A stretch of DNA of 64,000 nt from Trileptium ribeirensis (lineage: Eukaryota > Nematoda > Enoplea > Enoplida > Thoracostomopsidae): the NCBI GenBank assembly GCA_030248225.1, contig JASANE010007275.1:1-64000 (forward strand), given 5' to 3'. The translations under genes were made by a program, and so were the position numbers. The stretch's first letter is position 1. Each line of letters starts with the position of its first letter. Positions 21,021 to 31,520 of the stretch are shown here, piece after piece. The notes under the pieces were generated by a model. The model was not told the origin of the DNA. It searched no databases and was given only the letters and a program-made list of their open reading frames with translations.

Positions 21021-22920
21021 CAGTTTCAAAAGAGCGTCCTTTATAACGCAAACGCCGAGTAAGACATTAAAGAAACTGGTATGTAAGGTAATGTCATGAC
21101 AGCCCAAGTACACCCAAGTGGCGTTATGCTATACCGAGTCTCTCTGCAAACGTGGTACTCAGTAGATCAAGTAAACATTTTTGTTGGAAATAACTTGTGA
21201 TATTCCATAAACAAAACTTCTGTAGTACGACGTAATCCCAATGAAACCTTTCCAAGGTAGTAAAAAAGAGGCCTAAACAAGCGTAACGCGCATCATTCTA
21301 CATGGTTAGACGATGGTAAATTAAGAAAAAAATTTAATTTAAAGGAGAAATGTCGCAGAACGATTAAAGGCGTGTCAAATAACAAACAAGTAATGCTAAC
21401 TGGCTGAAATTAGCTAATCGGAAGCGTTAATCAACCGAAAGTGTGGATAATAATTATGAAACGTGTATTTGATTCGTTTACAATCGAATTGTTTTTTCAT
21501 AAAAAAATTCGACAAGAAACAACTTCGACACGAAAAATATGATGAATTCCTATAAGTCTTTCACGAATATTAGACGCATTTTAATCTTTGTACAAATATA
21601 ACAGCCTCTAAAATGATATTAAAGTATTAACGTATAATACACAAAACTAAATAACCCGGCGCAGAACTAGGTACGTAATGACACGTTTATCTCGTAATAT
21701 TAGATTATTTCTCATTTATGAGTTTTACTGTGCATGTTTTTAATTCAAACGGCACGCTCTCTGATGACTGCATTTTTAAATTATTTTTTGAAAATAGAAA
21801 ATAAAACGAAATATAAGCTCATAGTAAGACAAAGAATTCCGCTTTTTAAACCAATTTGTCTGGTATTTTCTCCCAACGAGTCTCCCTTATACAATTCAAC
21901 TTCACTATGGCACTATCGAATCGCGCTAATGAATTAGCAAGTTTCATTTGGGCACTTACTGGTGTGATAATGATGCAAATGGACAGATTCGGACCCATCC
22001 ACGCTTTTAACATTTTCTATTCATTGCACTTTTTCGTAACACTCTATGATCAAGACCACCAATAACTTCTTGCTGTGGGTTTTAACAGCAATATTGAAAC
22101 ATTTAGTACAACTACGATATATAAAAGAAAGTTTTCGTCTTGGTTTTACAAGGGTATTGAAAAGCAGTTACTCCTGGCTAGGCTCAGCCTCCAACAGAAA
22201 CGCTTGTTATTTTCAGTTTACGCTTTTTGATTGCGGCACAGGTTCGCAGTTGAGCAAGTATTTGATTAACAGAGTTTATTTAGTCACATTTAGCGTACTA
22301 AGAAATGGAAAAACTAACCGTCCTGTAAACGTGATCTTTCATCGCAGCGAGAGGGCGTATTGTGATGTAGTTACATTTACATAATTATCATTGTTAGCAA
22401 ACTTCCGCAGTCAACATTGGACAACAGAGTCATCGTTGGCCAATTAGGGTTCTTGCTTTAATAACGCTACTCCTGAGGTCCGACAACACTCGGAATAAAT
22501 TTGAACAAAGGCGGTCCTAATCCTGATGGACGGCCTCTGTGAGCTAAAGTTGCATGACTGATTAGTGCACTATTGACAATTCGCAACCTACCGTATTTTA
22601 CTTGAATTTAACCATGCAGTTTGGGTTTGGGTCAAGCGTTGTTTGATGGACAACTTTTCTGTTTTTGTTGCCGCGGCGTGTATGGGCAGTATACCTGTTT
22701 TCATCATATATTTTAGCGAGTTATGTTTCCTAAACTCCAACTTCTGTTGTGAATATTTTGAATTTTTGGCAAGCTAAGAAACACATTTCCTGTTGCCATA
22801 TATACGGTCTGCCATCGATTTGACGCAGGGGCAGGGTGCGCGCAGCATGATGCAATATGTAGATGTAGAATATCGCGTAATAACATAAGCATTTTAAATG
22901 TTCCTTTCTTTGGTACCTTT
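21021..22920. other. No gene seen
   Basis: AT-rich. The 112-codon frame at 22,046-22,384 (plus) is the longest. It has no recognisable motif, no supporting splice sites and unremarkable composition. Confidence 0.4.
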
Positions 22921-23640
22921 ATCTAAAATTGGCTATGTACCTCCAAATCTAAATCTGGGATGGGGCAGTCCCAAAATTCTGGGAGGTTCTGTATAGGGCG
23001 ACTACAGCAACCGAATAATAGGTGCTGTGGGTGTATTCCGGGATCCGCCATTCTAACTTCAGATTTCCTTGATAGATAATGAGCAGTAAATTTATAAACT
23101 ATATACATTTGTGATATACCTCGTTTTAGAATAAACATAAGTCAAAAGCCAATGCTTACTTTTCGAGAGCAGTCTGTGTCGATATTTCTATTAACCCACA
23201 AGCATACGTACATAATACAAAATTTTCGGTAAAATATTTTTTATATTTTGCGGACAGAGGGTCTTAAATATATATTCATTTTATTTTTTATATCGGAATG
23301 GTACCGATGGATCCGGAAGTTCTTACGGCGGGGGCGTTTCTCCACGACCAATAGCTCATTAACAAATTTTCCAAAATTTGTTTTCGGCATCCAGCTCCAA
23401 AATTCTGGATCTACGGTGCAAGAAATTGATTAAACGCCAAACCTCGGACCCTCATACATATTTCTATTTAAACATGCATGACTAACTTGGTAGACTTCTG
23501 CATGTGAGGGCCAGACATATTTCTATGTATACACATTTAATTCGCCAATTTTATTTCTTCTGGAAGACCTACATGGCCGTCCCCCAGATATATTTCTGGA
23601 GAGAGGCGCCCTTGCGTCGTCCACGGTGTTTACATCTAAT
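22921..23640. repeat. GC-richer repeat-like segment
   Basis: Contains recurring words such as CAAAATTCTGG (near 22,973 and 23,398) and CCCCCAGATATATTTCTGG (near 23,582). The latter resembles CCCCGCAGAAATATG and CCCCCCAGAAATATGG at about 38,803 and 38,853. I read it as diverged copies of a dispersed repeat; borders are not visible. Confidence 0.3.
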
Positions 23641-24256
23641 TCCCGCCGAAAGTGGGAAATTGAATTTTTAATTTGTAAAACATTTTAGTTTTACGTACAT
23701 TCCCAACCAAATGTTGATTCAAAATCGCAAATCTGAGTGCATTACATTAGCTTTTGATAAAATCAATGTTTGATTCAGCGTTTGCCTATATATACCAACT
23801 AACTCACGCCACTTTCATCTGTTTCAAAGTTCAGGGTAGTACTTTTTTAATCTTCTGCTTTATTTTCATCCATCATTGTACGAGAATAATCGATGGTTGC
23901 TGAAACACAACATTATTTATTATCATTACACTTATAACATCGTAGTTCGATGGTCATTGTCATGCTGCATAGCAACACCGTTATACTAGCTTCACTTGGT
24001 ATCTGGCAACTGCCTTGTTTCGGTTTGTGCTCGGATGATTATTATATATTTGTTTCATGCATACTTTATGGCTAATAAAAGACAACGTCACTTAGCCGCA
24101 TTGCCACTATGATTTTCTGCTAACGTTCTACGATTAGTATTTTTATTATTCATGTTGTTACCCAAGAAAAGAGACTTATCGATTGCTAAAGACCAATAAA
24201 CTAAACTGATTATTGTTATGCGAAGACTTTGAGCAGTAAATGAGAAAAGTTATCGT
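23641..24256. other. No gene seen
   Basis: AT-rich sequence without recognisable features. Confidence 0.4.
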
Positions 24257-24440
24257 ACTATGACCAGGGCACCGGCCGGATTTTTTGTTGGCCGACCGGC
24301 CGTGAAATTTTACTGCCGGCCAGTAAACCAGGCAGCCGGAAAAAGGGCGGGCCAGAAAAACGGCCCGCCGGAAAAACGACTAGCCGGGAAAACGACCGGC
24401 CAGCGACTTTTCCGTCTGGTATCACAAAGTACGACCAGTG
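24257..24440 (+). repeat. GC-rich CCGG repeat with ~17-bp internal period
   Basis: GC-rich island in AT-rich surroundings. From about 24,330 to 24,410 a unit of about 17 bases recurs (AGCCGGAAAAAGGGCGG, GCCAGAAAAACGGCCCG, CCGGAAAAACGACTAGC and so on). The start, GGCCGTGAAATTTTACTGCCGGCC, matches the start of a second copy at 25,105. The open frame across it is a by-product of its composition. Confidence 0.65.
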
Positions 24441-25104
24441 GAACTATCCAGGATTAATTTTGCAAAAACTTTTTGCGATATTTTTTAATATAAATTTTTC
24501 TGTGCTGAATATGCACGAAATAATATTCATCCATTATACAGTTATATGTAAAACCACTATGCTCTTTACGCTGGAGTTCTTATTACAGTGGAACAACAAA
24601 TATTTAACATATGCCGAGAAGGCCCGAAAAACAGCTTACTTTTTAGAACCGAAGCTATAGTGTCTGTAGCTACCTGGCGGCGTCTAATCCTTACGGAATA
24701 ACCATAAATCAAATATTGATCCACGCTACCTTATTTGCATTTTTGTTGCATAACTGTGGTAAGACATTTTCAATTTAGTTGGCAGACTCCAGCGTTCGCT
24801 TTCAAAACTATCTCGACATATTTCCCGGTTTATATACACTGACTGCAATACTTACATATAATATATAATGCTTGCAATTACAAGCGGCCAAGTGTGATCT
24901 CATTCATACTGGCAAGTCAGTTTCTAAAACATGTACTCCACTGCAACAATACATCACAGATTATTTTCAAAAGTCCAAACTTATGATAGTATGATAATCA
25001 AACACTTAAGCCATCTTTTATATACCGTTCGAACAGTAGTGACGACCTAAGTAATCCACCGGTTAGCGACTTAGGCTTAAACTAAGGCTTAAGATGAGCC
25101 TTAC
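24441..25104. other. No gene seen
   Basis: AT-rich sequence between the two CCGG-type repeats. Confidence 0.4.
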
Positions 25105-25255
25105 CAGTGTTGGGCACTGGCCGTGAAATCTTGCGGCCGGTGACGCTGTAAAATGGCGGGCCGGCAAACCGGCTGGCGTAAAAACCGCTGCCCGATATAC
25201 CTGAAGGCTGGAATTTCAGCGGGCCTACTCGCTCTATCGTCGGGCGCCCAACAGT
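25105..25255 (+). repeat. GC-rich CCGG repeat, second copy
   Basis: Opens with GGCCGTGAAATCTTGCGGCCGG, near-identical to the copy at 24,297. It continues with GGCGGGCCGGCAAACCGGC and ends near GTCGGGCGCCCAACA. It is preceded by GTGTTGGGCACT, which I take as the element's edge. A weaker relative may lie at 57,390-57,440. Confidence 0.55.
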
Positions 25256-27289
25256 AGCTATGACAACTTTATGTTACCTTAATTTTATTACAAAATAATT
25301 AGATATTGCAGATACCATCGACGGCTAGTCAGTAAATATATATGGAAAGGTGTATATAACATCATTCTACCGGAAATAACACAATTAAAGTTGAATAAAT
25401 ATATATTTAAAAACCGCTAAAACCTTCATTGCTCAGAACAATGTTAATTATGCGATAAGCCAATTTTAAAATAATGAAAACTTTATTATTTTTAGTAAGC
25501 TCGAGCTTACTATTTGTTCTCATAGCACATAAATAAACATTGACATTGACAATGCAGAAAGCATGCACTGCCTAAAAACAAATGCGTGTTTTTACAAACA
25601 CTAAATAATTACTTCTTAATATTTAATTTTAACAGCACGTTTATTTTCCTGGAGAGCTGGAGAGCGGCGCTCGCTTCATTTTCAGAACAAAGCCAAATTA
25701 AAAGAGGCTTAATTTCAGAAGTATTTCGCTGCCAAAAATTATGTTATTTGACGATTTGTAGTTATTCCCAACTACCGTTTGTTCGGCCGTTAGATCATTA
25801 AATTCAAAGAAAACACGCAAATTTTGTAATAGAATCATAACCCCTTGTATTGTTTTGCCGCAAAGGTTTAGTCCCTAGTTGTGCTTTTTACTACTTTTGG
25901 CAATGTCCAAGCTGAAGGCTGCGGCGTCAAAACAAATGTCTTTCATTTCTGAATTACATCTTGTGGCGATTAATATACCGACAAATGTATTATATTGCCA
26001 GGCGTTAAGAATTGCAATTTTTGCTATTGTTTATAGCTTTTCAAGTATTAAAGTTCAATTTTCACGGCGGTTGGCAACTCACCGTCCAATGTGCTTAGTA
26101 TATAAATTTCGCAAACAGTAATAGGTGCTTTCGATATGATCGAAAACGTGGGAACTAATTTTAATGTTGATTTTTTGATATATATTTACCTTACCAGCAC
26201 TCAGCAGTTTCTCAGAAGTGTCTAAGAAAATGATAGCCACATAACACCATGGCCAAAAACAGCAGTAGAAACACATTTCGAACTTACTATATTGTGACGA
26301 CATTTCATCCTAGAATGACTTGTAAAATATATATAATTGCGAAAATCTCGGCATAGTATCTTAGAACGGATTTTTCTCATGGATGTACAGCGTACTTAAG
26401 ATATTTGGATTTACTTGCTATGGCGTAAGCAACACTTATATATTATGGATTTCAAGGGTAAGCCCCATTTACTAGTAAACCCTTTTATTGACTGTCTTTT
26501 GCTATCAGGTTGCAGCCAGCCATGATCTACGATTGTGTCTACTATAGCAGCTTTTATAAGTGCAGTCAAACCAGGCGGAATACCTCAGTCGTGATCTGTA
26601 GTACACGTAATCTGTAGTAGTGAAAATCTGCGATGTTGGGCATCGGACAACGATCATGTGCGTTTGTTGCGCTGTCCGTAGTTGCCACATAGTCTCCATG
26701 GATTGATGGGATGGGACTTGGGAGCCATATGAAAAGGAATTGCCCACAGTTATTCGCCACCATACTATTTCTTCATAATTCGAATTGCACGAATGTCGCT
26801 TTAGCGGCAATAGTTTGCAGCCAGATAAACTTCGAGGCCGTTCGAAATATGGTTACCCTGTTATGAAAATGTGATGTCGAACCGGGTGTGTAACGTTGTT
26901 GTTTGAATTGATTGGTTTAAATACTGATTCAAAAAATTTTAGCAAAGATTTTAGACGTTCGTTCACGGATTGGATAACCAAGTTCTACCGCTGCCTTGAA
27001 ACCGTTGCTGCTGATCGTTGCAATAATGATTGTTCATTAGCGCAGGATGCGTTTAATTTTTTTATTGTCATTGTTTACATGAAACTAGCGGCTGTTGGGA
27101 CAGTCGATTACCAAAGTATATTTGTTGAGAAATTAATATCCTAGGATCGGCATCAAAACATATAATATCACAATATAAAATGTCCAATGCAAAAAGGTTG
27201 CCATGCCATCCAGTTGAAAGGATAAGGAACGTGTACTCCTGACTTTGAGCGAATAACCGTTGCGTAACGCAAGTATACAGCGCTAGTTT
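25256..27289. other. No gene seen
   Basis: AT-rich. Frames of 65-101 codons occur at 26,505-26,810 (minus) and 26,896-27,144 (plus), without recognisable domains. Confidence 0.4.
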
Positions 27290-27860
27290 TGATTGCACCA
27301 TTGTCATACGAGAGTTGCACACGGCACCCTATCGCCCAAGAATCGCCCGATGTCTCGACAAAAATTAAGCTTGCTCCGGCTGGCGCCGCGTTGAAAATGG
27401 AGCTTCGCTTTTTCCCGACCGGTCATATTCCCAACAGTATGGATTCTGGCATTTTCGCGCGTTGCGGCCGAATGTGGCGCGATAGTAACACTGCCCATTG
27501 TTGCGTCTTAGCAGTCGACCTCGAGAGCGTGAACGACTTTCGTATCGGATGTCCCGGTATTGAACCGATTTGTTAGCCGTAGTTGACCAACCTCGAGCGT
27601 TGTAACATGTCTTTCAATTCAGCGATCTGCCGCTCGAGATTCCGTGTCGCTTCGATCGACTTCATCTTGACTTGAACTTGAACACGCGAACCCGTTGCCA
27701 TCTGTTCCACCATTTTGTCCGCGATTTCGGCCTATTTCTCGATATAAACATCGTCGAGCGTTACCAGAACCACCTAAATTGATTCTGGCAAGAACTGTTT
27801 GAACCGCAATCGAAGTAAATCGGAACTATTTGGTACTAACCGCCGTAAATGTCTAACAGC
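27290..27860 (-). pseudogene. Ty3/gypsy-type Gag-protease junction fragment, decayed
   Basis: On the minus strand the broken reading frames spell an ordered Gag C-terminus. First comes an FLPESI / LVTLDDVYIEK block (27,725-27,830). Next are AEIADKMVEQM and LERQIAELKDMLQ, the Gag region that in relatives reads LAEIADKI followed by a coiled coil. The diagnostic CYYRATFGRNARKC with a following PYCW lies at about 27,435-27,490. Arthropod gypsy Gag proteins end in just this C-x2-H/R-xxFGxxAxxC-xxPC box, directly before protease. Stop codons and frame changes interrupt it at several points. What follows may be the first part of protease, with the DTG already lost. Confidence 0.75.
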
Positions 27861-28199
27861 TGTATAATGACGACTGGTATAAGCCTCCTATATCTAATGG
27901 CATAACTTTGACCCATCAAGTTGCGGTGGAATAGCAAAAAACATTCACTGTGTTAACACTAGTCATCATTGAGCCACCAACTAAAAATTTCAAGCCATAT
28001 TTGTAAAGAGGCACTCATGCTGCGTGAAGTAAATTATATTCAACATTTAATATTGACCAGATCATTTCAACAATAACCTCTTGTCTTTGTACAATTTCAA
28101 ATTAGTATTAGTTTGACACAAGTATATCACGCGAGAATATGTTGTTTCAGAGGATACCGGCTTTAGAGACAGCATCAATGTTTTTTTCGTTACGCTATT
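27861..28199. other. Possible leader of the gypsy fragment, no gene seen
   Basis: AT-rich stretch between the candidate LTR and the Gag remnant. No primer binding site could be identified. Confidence 0.3.
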
Positions 28200-28400
28200 A
28201 TTACTAGTGAAGCTCGCCTGCGAGCCAGAATTCGAGTGGCGAGAACAATCCCCCGAAGTCTGTTGTATAAAGCACACACAAGCAAAGCCTACACACAGTA
28301 CGCAGGTGCAGCATTATATAAACCGTGAGTGATGAGTCATAGTTACGCCCGCCTCTTTTGATAGTCAACGTATGCAGTAGACAAAACATCATACAACGAG
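28200..28400 (-). repeat. Candidate LTR upstream of the gypsy Gag fragment
   Basis: On the minus strand this segment has AGGCGGGCGTAAC, ACTCATCACTCACG, a TTTATATAATG TATA-like box near 28,315-28,325, and a GC-richer end (TCGCCACTCGAATTCTGG). It lies on the 5' side of the Gag remnant in the right orientation. No second copy is in the window, so the LTR call is inference. Confidence 0.25.
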
Positions 28401-28700
28401 TACAAAAACAATCAACTAACAATTTAATAATACAATAAAACCCTAAATTGACCTTGAGAAGAACGTTAGAGAATTCAAACCGACACTTGAGAAAAATCTC
28501 ATTTTTCATACCAAGTATGATGCAGAAGTGTAAAAAATATTTGCCACACAATATTTTTGACACTCGCAATCAGCTTGTTCGCCCAATAAACCCCATATCC
28601 GACACTAAAACCAACAATAAGAACACATTTAGGTGCATTTCCCACGACTTTTCACCAAATATGAAATTTGGCGGCAACTATAAGCTTATAGACTCCAGAT
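28401..28700. other. No gene seen
   Basis: AT-rich stretch between the candidate LTR and the repeat-like block that starts near 28,701. Confidence 0.3.
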
Positions 28701-29440
28701 TGGGAAGTAGTTAAAAAACTTGTTATATGTCATTGGAAAGCCCTGGTAAAGCTGCATGGAATAGGCCTATCAGTTTGCGGATACTTCGTGCACTTATTGA
28801 GAAAAATCGTAAAAACTGGAGGGTCTGCCCGAAAAATGGGCCAAAATGACGTCATTTTGCCCCATAACTTTTCCCACGGCAAAAAATTTTAAAATCGGGC
28901 TCCGTCACTACACCTAAATAAACCATTGCGGTTCGAATGAGCTACCTTGCATCAAAATCCGCCCAAACGTTATCGAGATCCAGGTGCGACAGACACACGC
29001 ACCGACATACACACACAGACAGGACCTCCTCAACCCCCCTCCAGAGCCAAAATTTGAAATTCTCGTTCCACTCGCTCGCGAGTGGAATGATAATGCAGAA
29101 TTGCTGTACATGTATGACCATACATGCTCAAGGTCCGAGGTCCCAAGGATTGTGGTAACTGGGGACTTCTTGAACTGGAGGCGTTAGAGCAGCTTCGCGG
29201 GGGTGGGATCTGACGCCTCAGCGGGATATTTCTTTTATGAGTAAGTATGATGACTGACAAGGATATCGAACTAACAGTCAGATCGCGGATCTTTGCGGTC
29301 GGCGGGGCATTCAAACACCTGGTTCCACCAATAATAACTAGCCAAAAAATATTATTGTAATATATCGTGGGGAGTATATATGGTAGGCATGGCTCAGGTC
29401 CCGGGCCACATGGCCTCACCTGTGAAGCCACTCACAAAAT
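28701..29440 (+). repeat. Repeat-like element with CA/ACAG microsatellite
   Basis: The block has a conserved-looking segment at 28,730-28,975 and a CACACGCACCGACATACACACACAGACAG simple repeat region near 28,990-29,025. It ends in GTGGGATCTGACGCCTCAG near 29,203-29,221. The closing motif recurs at 47,670 (GTGGGATCTGATGCCTCA), so it is probably the 3' end of a transposon family. Frames on both strands (up to 133 codons) are composition artefacts. Confidence 0.4.
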
Positions 29441-30129
29441 AATAAGACTGTTTCAATCCAATTATAAGCTATAAAAAATTGTTAAATTATGGTATTTCCG
29501 AATCAAAAACATTGAAGAAGTGCGATACAGATATATGTTGAATTAAATTTTTCACTTGCGGATTTTAGCTGCTGCCCTCAGACCGTTGACATATATTTGT
29601 GCCTATAACTGACGCAGAAAAAGCTAAAACCGCCGCTCTGCTAATTTAGGTCGCCTCATGTCGTGAATAGTGGAAAATGCACTATTTCAACCCGTTCGGC
29701 AAATCTGCTTATGAAGATATCAACTAGACGTTCAGCTATGAAATATAGATTGTCAACACCAGCAGAATTTTATACGGACCATGGACGTTTACCTCAGAAT
29801 AAAATAAAGCCGTGGTGCCGACTACGGATAGCTGGCCATTCCATGAAAGTCACATCGGCCAATAGTTCAAAAGTTATAAGTGACATTGACAAATGAATAA
29901 TTTACATTGATTTTGCCTCCAGATAGAAGTTTAGCCGTCTATATTTCGCAATATTTCTAAGTAAAAGTATGTATATGTACTGCGAGGATGCTTTGAAAGG
30001 GTATTGTGCGGTGTGAAAACATAACCTATATTCGTACTGTATACCATACAATTACAGACAATAACAAACAGTTAACAAGAAATTTGAAATAAAACAGACT
30101 TTGTGTTACATTCTGCGGTATGCCTGATG
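29441..30129. other. No gene seen
   Basis: AT-rich; a 77-codon frame at 29,663-29,896 is not recognisable. Confidence 0.4.
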
Positions 30130-31520
30130 TCATATTGCCTCAAACATCTTCTCCAGCGCGGACGACAATATCTCCGGTGCAGCTTTTAAGGCCTCTGGTG
30201 GCACTGTGTCAACAATTGATGCTTTACGTGATTTGAGTGCATTAACTAAACGAAGGCGGTTCTTCTGACGGTTGATATCGTATTCGCCTTGGTACTCTAA
30301 ATCATTGAGCTTGATGGGCTCTTCCGGTGGAATTACATTCAGAAGTTGTTCGAATTGTTCTATTCCAAACTCCAATCGCTTTGTTTGATCGCGAATAATT
30401 TTGGCGTTGAAGTCATGTGCTGTTTCGCTGATTGCAAAAGAATGGTTGGAGATTTTCCAGATCTTGCGTAACAACTGTTTGTGGTCACCCACAAGATGGC
30501 GTCACTAAGCTCGTCAGCGACACGCGACCAGTAGACATCAGAATCTTTTTAAGGTTATTATTAGCACGACGCTTTAGAATCGGTCGTATCTTGTCGTCGT
30601 TGGTTGCTTTAGCGTGCTGGGCAAGCTTCAAAGAAGTGTCCTGCACCCAGGTAATTTTTTTCTTTTGGCGGAATTTAGCGACGCTTCGAGATTTCATCTG
30701 CATGATCTCGGGAAATGCATTCGAGATGACACCAACGTTGCAGTCTGGTTTCGTGGCCGAAAGTGCCCCAAAGCGATTGTTTTTATAGCATCGGAAGTTC
30801 TGTCTAGTGTGGGGCTCAAGAAGACATGACGCATCTGGACGTCTGAAGCTTTTAGCAAACCAGAGGAAAGCAGCTTAACGCGTAGCTTTGCTACAAACAT
30901 AATGTGACCGGTGTTAATTGTGTTACCCCAGTAGGACCGACAGTCGCTACTGCATCTACGGTACCGGCGTTTTAGCAGAACGAAGTGGGAACTGTGTGCG
31001 ATATGACCCATCTGGTGCTAGTCAGGTCTTAGGATGCCGCCTAGGATGTGCTTGAAAGCGGTATTGTTGATGAACAGGTCCGACGCTTCGGCAAATAATA
31101 ATAGACGAAATTTGTTGTTGTTAAACCTGCCCACTGCACACTTGCCTAATGTAGCTGTGTCTTGAATCACAGCCCAGCTTGCGCATTGAAGTTGCCACAT
31201 GCCTTAAGGACATCACTTAATGGGCACGAATTGACCACTTCAGAAAGACTGATATAGGTTGCGTCTTTGGCCTCAGTGGCGCTAGCTTCAGTGAGAGCGT
31301 AAGCTGCAATCCGGGTAAGGTTCGCTGATTTACATCTAGGGCGTAGCACCGCAGCCTGGAGCTAACTGGCTCCCAGCAAAGCACTGCTGACGCTAGCGGA
31401 CCAACCATAAAACCCACGCCGCCTTTTTGTTCTGCCGTGTTACTCCCGGAATAGTACAATTTGTACTGGTTTGGCCATATGTCCAGTAAGGGATGGTTCA
31501 GGGTTATGGTGCCAATACTA
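30130..31520 (-). pseudogene. RTE-type LINE fragment: endonuclease and start of RT, decayed
   Basis: Reading the minus strand from 31,520 down, broken frames follow the order of an RTE-clade ORF2. An endonuclease start contains YYSGSN and GGVGFMV (31,385-31,460). Then come an alanine-rich block with KDATYISLSEV and FNAQAG (about 31,170-31,330) and VGRFNNNKFRLLLFAEASDLFINNTAFKH (31,040-31,130, the N-G-x-x-L-x-F-A and NT-x-FKH motifs). MFVAKLRVKL follows (about 30,890). The linker has FEQLLN, and the RT entrance has LKSRKASIVDTVPPEALKA (about 30,150-30,250), where active copies read KN-x-KAPG-x-D. The element stops abruptly at about 30,130, so the RT core is missing. Confidence 0.8.

Noticed and set aside
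22046..22384. 112-codon plus-strand frame
   Set aside because: No domain, no splice signals and no neighbouring exons.
24260..24457. 65-codon frame with many Arg, Pro and Gly
   Set aside because: It is a reading of the GC-rich 17-bp repeat, not a gene.
28204..28569. 121-codon minus-strand cysteine-rich frame
   Set aside because: It crosses a candidate LTR and AT-rich DNA. The cysteines come from composition.
29030..29431. 133-codon minus-strand frame
   Set aside because: It overlaps a repeat-like element and a microsatellite, with frames on both strands.
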